Shown: positions 1 through 14,200 of the stretch, piece after piece
How positions within the stretch are numbered: the first letter of the stretch is position 1
Layout of the letters: each line of letters opens with the position of its first letter
Assembly: GCA_023055425.1 (NCBI GenBank)
Contig: JALGPY010000007.1
Span: forward strand, 14,952,001 to 15,016,000
Source: Linanthus parryae
Lineage: Eukaryota > Streptophyta > Magnoliopsida > Ericales > Polemoniaceae
DNA: 64,000 nt
Direction of reading: 5' to 3'
Made by a program: the position numbers and the translations under genes
The notes under the pieces: model-generated
Databases searched by the model: none
The model's input: only the letters and a program-made list of their open reading frames with translations
Told to the model about the DNA's origin: nothing

Positions 1-3000
1 CATATTCATCCCCAAATACCGCCGTTCGACCAGTAAAACGGGCATTTTTAGTTATTTCTTACTATTTCTGGTAATATTTCCATTGCCTATTCGGACCTCA
101 GCTTGAACCCGTTTTTGGTTAGGTCGAAATTCGCGTACGCGTTTCTTTCAGTAAGGTTAAAGAGTTGGGACAATTTCGGGATTTCAACTTTTTTTAGCAT
201 ATTTTATGATTTTCAGCCATATGTTCCCGGCTTGTGGGCAAAATTTGATTAATCTACTTTTCTTGGAACCCTAGAGACCATCTCTATTCGTTTATGCCTC
301 TCTTTTCGTTTCTTATGCCGCATTGATCCAACGTCTTGATTAGATTCGGCGTCATTTTGGCAATAATATATGTCACATAAGATAATGGGGCCAAAATCCA
401 CTAATCTTGAATCAGTGAGCAAGATTTGTAGATTTTGATACCATTATTTTGTGAGACATAAATTGATGAAAAAATGTACAAATTGGTAAGCAATAATTAT
501 GCATTTTGGTTTTAATATATGTAACATGAGATATTGAGGCCAAAATCCACCAATCGGGCGTTAATATATCTCTCATAGGACATGGGGCCAAAGTCCAGTA
601 ATCGGTAAGCAAGATCACTGGACTTTGGTGTCGCCGCACTGTTTGGGCCATAACTTTGGCTACGGGCATCATAATTACGCGAGCCACCCCAATTCGGAAA
701 GCTCTCGACGAGACGCACGAGGGGACGATTGAGTTGCGCTCCATCAGGATCCATCTTCATCCCCAGATTCTGCCGTTTGACCAGTCAAACAGTCATTTTT
801 AGTTATTTCTTACTATTTCTGGTAATATTTCCATTGCCTATTCGGACCTAAGCTTTAACCCGATTTTGGTTGGGTCGAAATTCGCGTACGCTTTTCTTTC
901 AGTAAGGTTAAAGAGTTGGGACAATTTCGGGATTTCAACTTTTCTTCGCATATTTTATGATTTTCAACCATATGTGCCCGGCTTGTGGGCAAAATTTGAT
1001 TAATCTACTTTTCTTGGAACCCTAGAGACCATCTCTATTCGTTTATGCCTATCTGTTCGTTACTTATGCCGCATTGATCCAACGCCTTGATTAGATTCAG
1101 CGTCGTTTTGGCACTAGTAAATGTCACAGAAGATTTTGGGGCCAAAATCCACTAATCGGTGAGCAAGATTAGTGACCATTATTTTGTGAGACATAGATTG
1201 CTGACAAAATGCACAAATTGGTAAGCAAAAGTTATGCGTTTTTGGTGTTAATATATGTAACATGAGATATTAGGGCCAAAATCCACCAATCGGGCGTTAA
1301 TATATCTCTCAAAAGACATTGGGCCAAAGTTCAGTAATCGGTAAGCAAGATTACACCACACTGTATGGGCCATAGCTTTGGCTACGGGCATTAGAATGAC
1401 GCGAGCCACCCCAATTCAGAAAGCTCTTGACGAGACACATGAGGGGACGATTGAGCTACGCTCCATCGGGATCCATATTCATCCTCAAATTCAGCCGTTC
1501 GACCAGTCAAACGGGCATTTTTAGTTATTTCTCACTATTTCTGGTAATATTTCCATTGCCTATTCGGACCTCAGCTTGAACCCGTTTTGGGTTGGGTCGG
1601 GATTCGTGTACGCGTTTCATTCAGTAAGGTTAAAGTGTTGGGACAATTTCGGGATTTCAACTTTGTTTGGCATATTTTATGACTTTCAGCAATATGTGCC
1701 CGGCTTGTGGGCTGAATTCGATTAATCTACTTTTCTTTGAACCCTAAAGACTATCTCTATTCGTTTATGCCTCTCTGTTTCTTTCTTATGCCGCATTGAT
1801 CCAACGCCTTGATTAGATTCGGCGTCATTTTGGCACTAATATATGTCACCGAAGATATTGGGGCCAAAATCCTCTAATCGGTGAGCAAGATTAGTGGATT
1901 TTGATACAATTATTTTGTGAGACATTAATTGCTGACAAAATGCACAAATTGGTAAGCAATAGTTATGCATTTTCGTGTTAATATATGTCACATGAGATAT
2001 TGGGGCCAAAATCCACCAATCGGGCGTTAATATATCTCTCAAAAGACATGGGGCCAAAGTCCAGTAATCAGTAAGCAAGATTACTGGACTTTGGTGTCGC
2101 CGCACTGTTTGGGCCATAGCTTTGGCTACGGGCATCAGAATGATGCGAGCCACCCCAACTCGCAAAGCTCTCGACGAGACGCACGAGTGGACGATTAGGC
2201 CACGCTCCATCGAGATCCATATTCATCCCCAAATACCGCCGTTCGACCAGTAAAACGGGCATTTTTAGTTATTTCTTACTATTTCTGGTAATATTTCCAT
2301 TGCCTATTCGGACCTCAGCTTGAACCTGTTTTTGGTTGGGTCGAAATTCGCGTACGCGTTTCTTTCAGTAAGGTTAAAGAGTTGGGACAATTTCGGGATT
2401 TCAACTTTTTTTAGCATATTTTATGATTTTCAGCCATATGTGCCCGGCTTGTGGGCAAAATTTGATTAATCTACTTTTCTTGAAACCCTAGAGACCATCT
2501 CTATTCGTTCATGCCTCTATTTTCGTTGCTTATGTCGCATTGATCCAACGCCTTGATTAGATTCGGCATCATTTTGGCAATAATATATGTCAAATAAGAT
2601 ATTGGGGCCAAAATCCACTAATCTTGAATCGGTGAGCAAGATTTGTGGATTTTGATACCATTATTTTGTGAGAGATAAATTGATGACAAAATGCACAAAT
2701 TGGTAAGCAATAGTTATGCATTTTGGTTTTAATATATGTAACATGAGATATTGGGGCCAAAATCCACCAATCGGGCGTTAATATATCTCTCAAAAGACAT
2801 GGGGCCAAAGTCCAGTAATCGGTAAGCAAGATTACTGGACTTTGGTGTCGCCGCACTGTTTGGGTCATAGCTTTGGCTACGGGCATCATAATTACGCGAG
2901 CCACCCCAATTCGGAAAGCTCTCGACGAGACGCACGAGGGGACGATTGAGTTACGCTCCATCAGGATCCATCTTCATCCCCAGATTCCGCCGTTTGACCA

Positions 3001-4450
3001 GTCAAACAAGCATCTTTAGTTATTTCTTAATATTTCTTGTAATATTTCCATTGCCTATTCGGACATCAGCTTGAACCCGTTTTTGGTTGGGTCGCAATTC
3101 GCGTACGCGTTTCTTTCAGTAAGGTTAAAGAGTTAGGACAATTTCGGGATTTCAACTTTTCTCGCATATTTTATGATTTTAAGCCATATGTGCCCGGCTT
3201 GTGGGCAAAATTTGATTAATCTAGTTTTCTTGGAACCCTAGAGACCATCTCTATTCGTTTATGCCTCTCTGTTCGTTGCTTATGCCGCATTGATCCAACG
3301 CCTTGATTAGATTCGGCGTCGTTTTGGCACTAATATATGTCACAGAAGATATTGGGGCCAAAATCCACTAATCGGTGAGCAAGATTAGTGACCATTATTT
3401 TGTGAGACATAGATTGCTGACAAAATGCACAAATTGGTAAGCAAAAGTTATGAATTTTTGGTGTTAATATATGTAACATGAGATATTAGGGCAAAAATCC
3501 ACCAATCGGGCGTTAATATATCTCTTAAAAGACATTGGGCCAAAGTCCAGTAATCAGTAAGCAAGATTACGCAGCACTGTTTGGGCCATAGCTTTGGCTA
3601 CGGGCATTAGAATGACGCGAGCCACCCCAATTCAGAAAGCTCTCGACGAGACACATGAGGGGACGATTGAGCTACGCTCCATCGGGATCCATATTCATCC
3701 TCAAATTCAGCCGTTCGACCAGTCAAACGGGCATTTTTAGTTATTTCTCACTATTTCTGGTAATAAATCCATTGCCTATTCGGACCTCAGCTTGAACCCG
3801 TTTTAGGTTGGGTCGAAATTCGCGTACGTGTTTCTTTCATTAAGGTTAAAGTGTTGGGACAATTTTGGGATTTCAACTTTTTTTGGCATATTTAATGATT
3901 TTCAGCCATATATGTCCGGCTTGTGGGCAGAATTCGATTAATCTACTTTTCTTGGAACCCTAGAGACTATGTCTATTCGTTTATGCTTCTCTGTATATTG
4001 CTTATGCCCCATTGATCCAACGCCTTGATTAGATTCGGCATCATTTTGGCACTAATATATGTCACAGAAGATATTGGGGCCAAAATCCACTAATCGATGA
4101 GCAAGATTAGTGGATTTTGATACCATTATTTTGTGAGACATAAATTGCTGACAAAATGCACAAATTGGTAAGCAATAGTTATGCATTTTTCTGTTAATAT
4201 ATGTCACATGAGATATTGGGGCCAAAACCCACCAATAGGGCGTTAATATATCTCTCAAAAGACATGGGGCCAAAGTCTAGTAATCGGTAAGCAAGATTAC
4301 TGGAATTTGCTGTCGCCGCACTGTTTGGGCAATAGCTTTGGCTACGGACATCATAATGACGCGAGCCACCCTAATTCGGAAAGCTCTCGACGAGACGCAC
4401 GCGGGGACGATTGGGCTACGCTCCATCGGGATTCATCGTCATCCCCAAAT
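1..4450. repeat. Trimeric higher-order block within the satellite
   Basis: Six monomers fall into two trimers of about 2.22 kb. Monomers 1 and 4 share an extra 'ttgaatc' next to the first hairpin (near 403 and 2624). Monomers 2 and 5 share a deletion that turns the hairpin arm into 'gattagtgaccatta' (near 1169 and 3384), and also lose the 'tactggactttggtgtcgcc' arm near 1347 and 3567. Monomers 3 and 6 carry neither change. The spacing between partners is 2229, 2220 and 2216 bp. Shared rare variants at a constant three-monomer distance are what a higher-order repeat looks like. The pattern fades to the right of about 4.4 kb. Confidence 0.8.
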
Positions 4451-4825
4451 TCCGCCGTTGGACCAGTCAAACAGCCATTTTTAGTTATTTCTTACTATTT
4501 CTGGTAATATTTCCATTGCCTATTTCGACCTCAGCTTGAACCTGTTTTGGGTTGGGTCGAAATTCGCGTACGCGTTTCTTTCTGTTAGGTTAAAGTGTTG
4601 GGACAAATACGGGATTTCAACTTTTTTTTGACATATTTTATGATTTTCAGCCACATATGCCCGGCTTGTGGGCAGAATTCGATTAACCTACTTTTCTTGG
4701 AACCCTAGAGACTATCTCTATTCGTTTATGCCTCTCTGTTCGTTGCTTATGCCGCATTGATCCAACGCCTTGATTAGATTCGGCGTCATTTTGGCACTCA
4801 TGAATGTCACAGAAGATATTGGGGA

Positions 4826-4864
4826 CAAAATCCACTAATCGGTGAGCAAGATTAGTGGATTTTG
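4826..4864. other. Satellite hairpin type 1 (example)
   Basis: A perfect 15-bp inverted repeat, CAAAATCCACTAATC and its complement, is separated by the 9-nt loop ggtgagcaa. The same structure sits at the equivalent place in most monomers (for example 2nd-arm copies near 6350, 9285, 10770). This is one representative, not the only copy. Confidence 0.9.
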
Positions 4865-5539
4865 ATACCATTATTTTGTGAGACATAAATTGCTGACAAA
4901 ATGCACAAATTGGTAAGAAATTGTTATGAATTTTGGTGTTAATATATGTCACATGAGATATTGGGGCCAAAATCCACCAATCGGGCGTTAATATATCACT
5001 CAAAAGACATGGGGCCAAAGTCTAGTAATCGGTAAGCATGATTACTGGACTATGGTGTCGCCGCACTGTTTGGGCCATAGCTTTGGCTACGGGCATCAGA
5101 ATGACGCGAGCCACCGCAATTCGGAAAGCTCTCGACGAGACGCACGAGGGGACGATTTGTCTACGCTCCATCGGGATCCATCTTCATCCCCAAATTCCGT
5201 CGTTCGACCAGTCAAACGGGCATTTTTAGATTATTTCTTACTATTTCTGGTAATATTTCCATTGCCTATTCGTACCTCAGCTTGGACCCGTTTTGTGTTG
5301 GGTCGAAATTCGCGTACGCGATACTTTCATTAAGGTTCTAGTGTTGGGACAATTACGGTATTTTAACTTTTTTTTGGCATATTTTATGATTTTCAGCCAT
5401 ATATGCCCGGCTTGCGGGAAGAATTCGATTAATCTGCTTTTCTTGGAACCCTAGAGACTATCTCTAATCGTTTATGCCTCTCAGTTCGTTGCTTATGCCG
5501 CATTGATCCGACGCCTTGATTAGATTCTGCGTCGTTTTG

Positions 5540-8240
5540 GCGCTAATATATTTCACAAAAGATATTGGGGCCAAAATCCACTAATCGGTGAGATGGATTA
5601 GTGGATTTTGATACCATTATTTTGTGAGACATAAATTGCTGACAAAATGCACAAAATGGTAAGCAATAGTTAAGCATTTTGGTGTAAATATATGTCACAT
5701 GAGATATTGGTGCAAAAATCCACCAATCGGGCGTTAATATATCTCTCAAAAGACATGAGGCCAAAGTCAAGTAATCGGTAAGCAAGATTACTGGACTTTG
5801 GTGTCACCGCACTATTTGGGCCATAGCTTTGGCTACGGGCATCAGAATGACGCGAGCCACCCCAATTCGGAAAGCTCTTCACGAGATGCACGAGGAGACG
5901 ATAGAGATACTCTCCATCGGGATCCATCTTCATCCCCAAATTCCGCAGTTCGACCAGTCAAACGGGCATTTTTAGTTATTTCTTACTATTTCTGGTAATA
6001 TTTCCATTGCCTATTCGGACCTCATCTTGGACCCGTTTTGTGTAAGATCGAAATTCGCGTACGCGTTACTTTCATTAAGGTTCTAGTGTTGGGACAATTT
6101 CGGGATTTTAACTTTTTTTTGGCATATTTTATGATTTTCAGCCATATATGCCCGGCTTGCGGGAAAAATTCGATTAATCTACTTTTCTTGGAACCCTAGA
6201 GACTATCTCTAATCGTTTATGCCTCTCTGTTAGTTGCTTATGCCGCATTGATCCGACTCCTTGATTAGATTCTGCGTCGTTTTGGCACTAATATATGTCA
6301 CAGAAGATATTGGGGCCAAAATCCCCTAATCGGTGAGCAAGATTAGTGGATTTTGATACCATTATTTTGTGAGACATAAATTGCTGACAAAATGCACAAA
6401 ATGGTAAGCAATAGTTAAGCATTTTGGTGTAAATATATGTCACATGAGATATTGGTGCAAAAATCCACCAATCGGGCGTTAATATATCTCTCAAAAGACA
6501 TGAGGCCAAAGTCCAGTAATCGGTAAGCAAGATTACTGGACTTTGGTGTCGCCGCACTGTTTGGGCCATAGCTTTGGCTACGAGCATCAGAATGACGCGA
6601 GCCACCCCAATTCGGAAAGCTCTTCACGAGATGCACGAGGGGACGATAGAGATACTCTCCATCGGGATCCATCTTCATCCCCAAATTCCGCTGTTCGACC
6701 AGTCAAACGGGCATTTTTAGTTATTTCTTACTATTTCTGGTAATATTTCCATTGCCTATTCGGACCTCAGCTTGGACCCGTTTTGTGGTGGGTCGAAATT
6801 CGCGTACGCGTTACTTTCATTAAGGTTCTAGTGTTGGGACAATTTCGGGATTTTAACTTTTTTTGGCATATTTTATGATTTTCAGCCATATATGCACGGC
6901 TTGCGGGAAGATTTCGATTAATCTACTTTTCTTGGAACCCTAGAGACTATCTCTAATCGTTTATGCCTCTTTGTTCGTTGCTTATGCCGCATTGATCCGA
7001 CGCCTTGTTTAGATTCTGCGTTGTTTTGGCACTAATATATGTCACAAATGATATTGCGGCCAAAATCCACAAATCGGTGAGCAAGATTAGTGGATTTTGA
7101 TACCATTATTTTGTGAGACATAAATTGCTGACAAATTGCACAAAATGGTAAACAATAGTTAAGAATTTTGGTGTAAATATATGTCACAAGAGATATTGGT
7201 GCAAAAATCCACCAATCGGGCGTTAATATATCTCTCAAAAGACATGAGGCCAAAGTCCATTAATCGGTAAGCAAGATTACTGGACTTTGGTGTCGCCGCA
7301 CTGTTTGGGCCATAGTTTTGGCTACGGGCATAAGAATGACGAAAGCCACCCCAATTCGGAAAGCTCTTGACGAGATGCACGAGGGGACGATAGAGATACT
7401 CTCCATCGGAATCCATCTTCATCCCCTAATTCCGCCGTTCGACCAGTCAAACGGGAATTTTTAGTTATTTCTTACTATTTCTGGTAATATTTCCATTGCC
7501 TATTCGGACCTCAGCTTGGACCCGTTTTGTGTTGGGTCGAAGTTTGCGTACGCGTTACTTTCATTAAGGTTAAAGTGTTGGGATAATTTTGGGATTTTAA
7601 CTTTTTTTTGGCATATTTTATGATTTTCAGCCATATATGCCCGGCTTGTGGGCAAAATTCGATTAATCTACTTTTCTTGCAACCCTAGAGACTATCTCTA
7701 TTCGTTTATCCCTCTCTGTTCATTGCTTATGCCGCATTGATCCAACGCCTTGATTAGGTTCGGCGTCGTTTTGGCACTAATACATGTCACAGAAGATATT
7801 GGGGCCAAAATCCACTAATCGGTGAGCAAGATTAGTCGATTTTGATACCATTATTTTGTGAGACATAAATTGCTGACAAAATGAAAAAATTGGTAAGAAA
7901 TTGTTATGCATTTTTGTGTTAATATATGTCACATGAGATATTGGTGCAAAAATCCACCAATCGGGCGTTAATATATCTCTCAAAAGACATGGGGAAAAAG
8001 TCCAGTAATCGGTAAGCAAGATTACTGGACTTTGGTGTCGCCGCACTGTTTGGGCCATAGCTTTGGCTACGGGCATCAGAATGACGCGAGCAACCCCAAT
8101 TCGGAAAGCTCTTCACGAGATGCACGAGGGGACGATAGAGATACTCTCCATCGGGATCCATCTTCATCCCCAAATTCCGCCGTTCGACCAGTCAAACGGG
8201 CATTTTTAGTTATTTCTTACTATTTCTGGTAATATTTCCA
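5540..8240. repeat. Locally homogenised satellite sub-block (four monomers)
   Basis: Four successive monomers share variants that are absent or rare elsewhere: 'cacgagatgcacgagg' in place of 'gacgagacgcacgagg', 'gatagagatactctcc' in place of 'gattgggctacgctcc', and 'gatattggtgcaaaaatcc' in place of 'gatattggggccaaaatcc'. They look like a recent local amplification or conversion tract. Neighbouring monomers to the right revert to the common form from about 8.6 kb. Confidence 0.7.
6506..6546. other. Satellite hairpin type 2 (example)
   Basis: A perfect 16-bp inverted repeat, CCAAAGTCCAGTAATC and its complement, is separated by the 9-nt loop ggtaagcaa. It lies about 195 bp to the right of the type-1 hairpin of the same monomer. 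Arms and loop resemble type 1, so the two are probably diverged duplicates inside the monomer. Representative copy; others are near 2056, 2811, 8000 and 13900. Confidence 0.9.
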
Positions 8241-11200
8241 TTGCCTATTCGGACCTCAGCTTGGACCCGTTTTGTGTTGGGCCGAAATTCGCGTACGCGT
8301 TACTTTCATTAAGGTTAAAGTGTTGGGACAATTTTGGGATTTTAACTTTTTTTTGGCATATTTTATGATTTTCAGCCATATATGCCCGGCTTGTGGGCAA
8401 AATTCGATTAATCTACTTTTCTTGCAACCCTAGAGACTATCTCTATTCGTTTATCCCTCTCTGTTCATTGCTTATGCCGCATTGATCCAACGCCTTGATA
8501 TTGGGGCCAAAATCCACTAATCGGTGAGCAAGATTAGTGGATTTTGATACCATTATTTTGTGAGACATAAATTGCTGACAAAATGAAAAAATTGGTATGC
8601 AATTGTTATGCATTTTTGTGTTAATATATGTCACATGAGATACTGGGGCCAAAATCCACCAATCGGGCGTTAATATATCTCTCAAAAGACATGGGGAAAA
8701 AGTCCAGTAATCGGTAAGCCAGATTACTGGACTTTGGTGTCGCCGCACTGTTTGGGCCAAAGCTTTGGCTACGGGCATCAGAATGACGCGAGCCAACCCA
8801 ATTTGGAAAGCTCTCGACGAGACGCACGAGGGGACGACTGCGTTACGCTCCATCGGGATCCATCTTCATCCCCAAATTCCGCCGTTCCACCAGTCAAACG
8901 GGCATTTTTTGTTATTTCTTACTATTTCTTGTAATATTTCCATTGCCTATTCGGACCTCAGCTTGAACCCGTTTTGGGTAGGTTCAAATTCGCGTACGCG
9001 TTTCTTTCAGTAAAGTCAAAGTGTTGGGACAATTTCGGGATTTCAACTTTTTTTGGAAGATTTTATGATTTTCAGCCATATATGCCCGACTTGTGGGCAG
9101 AATTCGATTAATCTACTTTTCGTGGAACCATAGAGACTATCTCTATTCGTTCACGCCTCTCTGTTCGTTGCTTATGCCGCATTGATCCAACGCCTTGATT
9201 AGATTCGGCGTCATTTTGGCACTGATATATGTCACAAAAGATATTGGGGCCAAAATCCACTAATCGGTGAGCAAGATTAGTGGATTTTGATACCATTATT
9301 TTGTGAGACATAAATTGCTGACAAAATGCACAAATTGGTAAGCAATTGTTATGCATTTGGTGTTAATATATGTCACATGAGATATTTGGGCCAAAATCCA
9401 CCGATCGGGCGTTAATATGTCTCTCAAAAGACATGGGGCCAATGTCCAGTAATCGTTAAGCAAGATTACTGGACTTTGGTGTCGCCGCACTGTTTGGGCC
9501 ATAGCTTTGGCGACGGGCATCAGAATGACGCGATCCACCCCAATTCGGAAAGCTCTCGACGAGACGCACGAGGGGACGATTGGGCTACGCTCCATTGGGA
9601 TCCATCTTCATCCCCAAATTCCGCCATTCGACCAGCCAAACGGGCATTTTTAGTTATTTCTTACTATTTCTGGTAATATTTCCATTGCCTATTCGGACCT
9701 CAGCTTGAACTCGTTTTGGGTTCGGTCGAAATTCGCGTACGCGTTTATTTCAGTAAGGTTAAAGTGTTGAGACAATTTCAGGATTTCATATTTTTTTGGC
9801 ATATTTTATGATTTTCAGCCATATATGTCCGGCTTGTGGGCAGAATTCGATTAATCTACTATTCTTGGAACCCAAGAGACTATCTCTATTCGTTTATGCC
9901 TCTCTGTTCGTTGCTTATGCCGCATTGATCCAACGCCTTGATTAGATTCGACGTCATTTTGGCACTAATATATGTCACAGAAGATTTTGGGTCCAAAATC
10001 CACTAATCGGTGAACAAGAATAGTGGATTTTGATACCATTATTTCGTGAGACATAAATTGCTGACAAAATGCACAAATTGGTAAGCAATAGTTATGCATT
10101 TTGGTGTTAATATATGTCACATGATATATTGGGGCAAAAATCCACCAATCGGGCATTAAAATTATCTCTCAAAAGACTTGGGGCCAAAGTCCACTAATCG
10201 GTAAGCAAGATTACTGGACTTTGGTGTCGCCGCACTGTTTGGGCCATATCTTTGGCTACGGGCATCATAATGACGCGAGCCACCCCAATTCGGAAAGCTC
10301 TCGACGAGACGCACCAGGGGACGTTTGGGCTACGCTCCATTGGGATCCATCTTCATCCCCGAATTCCGCCGTTCGGCCAGTCAAACGGGCATTTTTAGTT
10401 ATTTCTTACTATTTCTGGTAATATTTCCATTGCCTAGTCGGACCTCAGCTTGAACTCGTTTTGGGTTGGGTCGAAATACGCGTACACGTTTCTTTGAGTA
10501 AGGTTATACTGTTGGGACAATTTCGGGATTTCAACTTTTCGGCATATTTTATGATTTTCAGCCATATATGCCCGGCTTCTGAGCATAATTTGATTAATCT
10601 ACTTTTCTTGGAACCCTAGAGACTATCTCTATTCGTTTATACCTCTCTGTTCGTTGCTTATGCGGCATTGATCCAACGCCTTGATTATATTCGGCGTCAT
10701 TTTGGCCCTAATATATGTCATAGAAGATATTGGGGCCAAAATCCACTAATCGGTGAGCAAGATTAGTGGATTTTGATACCATTATTTTGTGAGACATAAA
10801 TTGCTTACAAAATGCACAAATTGGTAAGCAATAGTTATGCATTATGGTGTTAATATATGTCACATGAGATATTCGGGCCAAAATCCACCCACCGGGCGTT
10901 AATATATCTCTCAAAAGACATGGGGCCAAAGTCCAGTAATTGGTAAGCAAGATTTCTGGACTTTGGTGTTGCCGCACTGTTTGGGCCATAGCTTTAGCTA
11001 TGGGCATCAGAATGACGCGAGCCACCCCAATTCGAAAAGCTCTCGACGAGACACACGAGAGGACGACTGGGCTACGCTCCATCGGGATCCATCTTCATCC
11101 CCAAATTCCGTCGTTCGACCAGTCAAACGGGCATTTTTAGTTATTTCTAACTATTTCTGGTAATATTTCCATTTCCTATTCAGACCTCAGCTTGAACCCG

Positions 11201-14200
11201 TTTTGGGCTGGTTAGAAATTTGTGTGCGCGTTTCTCTCAATAAGGTTAAAGTGTTGGGACAGTTTCGGGTTTCAACTTTTTTTTGACATATTTTATAATT
11301 TTCAGCCATATATGCCCGGCCTGTGGGCAGAATTCGATTAATCTACTTTTGTTGGAACCCTGGAGACTATCTCTATTTGTTTATGCCTCTCTGTTCGTTG
11401 CTTATGCGACATTGATCCAACGCTTTGATTAGATTTGGCGTCATTTTGGCACTAATATATGTCACAGAAGATATTGGGGCCAAAATCCACTAATCGGTGA
11501 GCATGATTAGTGGATTTTGATACCATTATTTTGTGAGACATAAATTGCTTACAAAATGCACAAAATGGTAAGCAATAGTTATGCATTTTGGTGTTAATAT
11601 ATGTCACATGAGATATTGGGGCCAAAATCCACCAATCGGGCGTTAATATATCTCTCAAAAGACATGGGGCCAAAGTCTAGTAATCGTGAGCAAGATCACT
11701 GGACTTCGGTGTCGCTGCACTGTTTGGGCCATAGCTTTGGCTACGAGCATCAGAATGACGCGAGCCACCCCAATTCGGAAAGCTCTCGACGAGACGCACG
11801 AGGGGACGATTGGTCTACGCTCCATCGGGATCCATCTTCATCCCCAAATTCCGCCATTCGACCAGTCAAACGGGCATTTTTAGTTATTTCATTCTATTTC
11901 TGGTAATATTTCCATTGCCTATTCGGACCTCAGCTTGAACCCGTTTTGGATTTGGTCGAAATTCGCGTACGCGTTTCTTTCAGTAAGGTTAAAGTGTTGG
12001 GACAATTTCGGGATTTCAACTTTTTTTGGCATATTTTAAGATTTTCAGCCATATATGCCCGGCTTGTGGGCAGAATTCGATTAATCTACTTTTCTTGGAA
12101 CCCTAGAGACTATCTCTATTCGTTTATGCCTCTCTGTTCGTTGCTTATGCCGCATTGGTCCAACGCCTTGATTAGATTCGGCGTCATTTTGGCACTAATA
12201 TATGTCACAGAAGATATTGGGGCCAAAATCCACTAATCGGTGAGCAAGATTAGTGACCATTATTTTGTGAGATATAGATTGCTGACAAAATGCACAAAAT
12301 TGGTAAGCAATAGTTATGCATTTTTGGTGTTAATATATGTAACATGAGATATTGGGGCCAAAATCCACCAATCGGGCGTTAATATATCTCTCAAAAGACT
12401 TAGAGCCAAAGTCCAGTAATCGGTAAGCAAGATTACAAGACTTTGGTGTCTCCGCACTGTTTGGGCCATAGCTTTGGCTACGGGCATCAGAATGACACGA
12501 GCCACCCCAATTCGGAAAGCTCTCGACGAGACGCACGAGTTGACGATTGGGCTACGCTCCATCGAGATCCATCTTCATCCCCAAATTCCGTCGTTCGACC
12601 AGTCAAATGGGCATTTTTAGTTATTTCTTACTATTTCTGGTAATATTTCCATTGCCTATTTGGACCTCAGCTTGAACCCGTTTTGGGTTGGGGCGTAATT
12701 CGCGTACGCTTTTCTTTCAGTAAGGTTAAAGTGTTGGGACAATTTCGGGATTTCAACTTTTTTTGGCATATTTTATGATTTTCAGCCATATATGCCCGGC
12801 TTGTGGGCAGAATTCGATTAATCTACTTTTCTTGGAACCCTGGAGACGATCTCTATTCGTTTATGCCTCTCTGTTCATTGCTTATACCGCATTGAACCAA
12901 CGCCTTGATTAGATTCGGCGTCATTTTGGCACTAATATATGTCACAGAAGATTTTGGGGCCAAAATCCACTAATCGGTGAGCATGATTAGTGGATTTTGA
13001 TACCATTATTTTGTGAGACATAAATTGCTTACAAAATTCACAAATTGGTAAGCAATAGTTATGCATTTTAGTGTTAATATATGTCACATGAGATATTTGG
13101 GCCAAAATCCACCAATCGGGAGTTAATATATCTCTCAAAAGACATGGGGCCAAAGTCCAGTAACCGGTAAGCAAGATACTGGACTTTGGTGTTGCCGCAC
13201 TGTCTGGGCCAGAGCTTTGGCTACGGGCATCAGAATGACGCGAGCCACCCCAATTCAGAAAAAGCTCTCTACGAGACGCACGAGGGAACGATTGGTCTAC
13301 TCTCCATCGGGATCCATCTTCATCCCCGTATTCCGCCGTTCGACCAATCAAACGGGCATTTTTAGTTATTTCTTACTATTTCTGGTAATATTTCCGTTTC
13401 CTATTCGGACATCAGCTTGAACCCGTTATGGGTTGGGTAGAAATTCGCGTGCGCGTTTCTTTCAGTAAGGTTAAAGTGTTGGGACAATTTCGGGATTTCA
13501 ACTTTTTGGCATATTTTATGATTTCCAGCCATATATGCCCGGCTTGTGGGCAGAATTCGATTAATCTACTTTTCTTGGAACCCTAAAGACAATCTCTATT
13601 CGTTTATGCCTCTATGTTCGTTGCTTATGCGGCATTGATCCAACGTTTTGATTAGATTCGGCGTCATTTTGGCACTAATATATGTCACAGAAGATTTTGG
13701 GTACAAAATCCACTAATCGGTGAACAAGATTAGTGGATTTTGATACCATTATTTTGTGAGACATAAATTGCTGACAAAATGCACAAATTGGTAAGCAATA
13801 GTTATGCATTTTGGTGTTTATATATGTCACATGATATATTGGGGCAAAAATCCACCAATCGGGCATTAAAATTATCTCTCAAAAGACATGGGGCCAAAGT
13901 CCAGTAATCGGTAAGCAAGATTACTGGACTTTGGTGTCGCCGCACTGTTTGGGCCATAGCTTTGGCTACGGGCATCAGAATGACGCGAGCCAGCCCAATT
14001 AAGAAAGCTCTCGACGAGACGCACGAGGTGACGATTGGGCTACGCTCCATTGGGATCCATCTTCATCCCCAAATTCTGCCGTTCGACCAGTCAAACGAGC
14101 ATTTATAGTTATTTCTTACTCTTTCATGTAATATTTCCATTTCCTATTCGGACCTCAGCTTGAACCCGTTTTGGGTTGGGTCGAAATTCGCGTACGCGTT

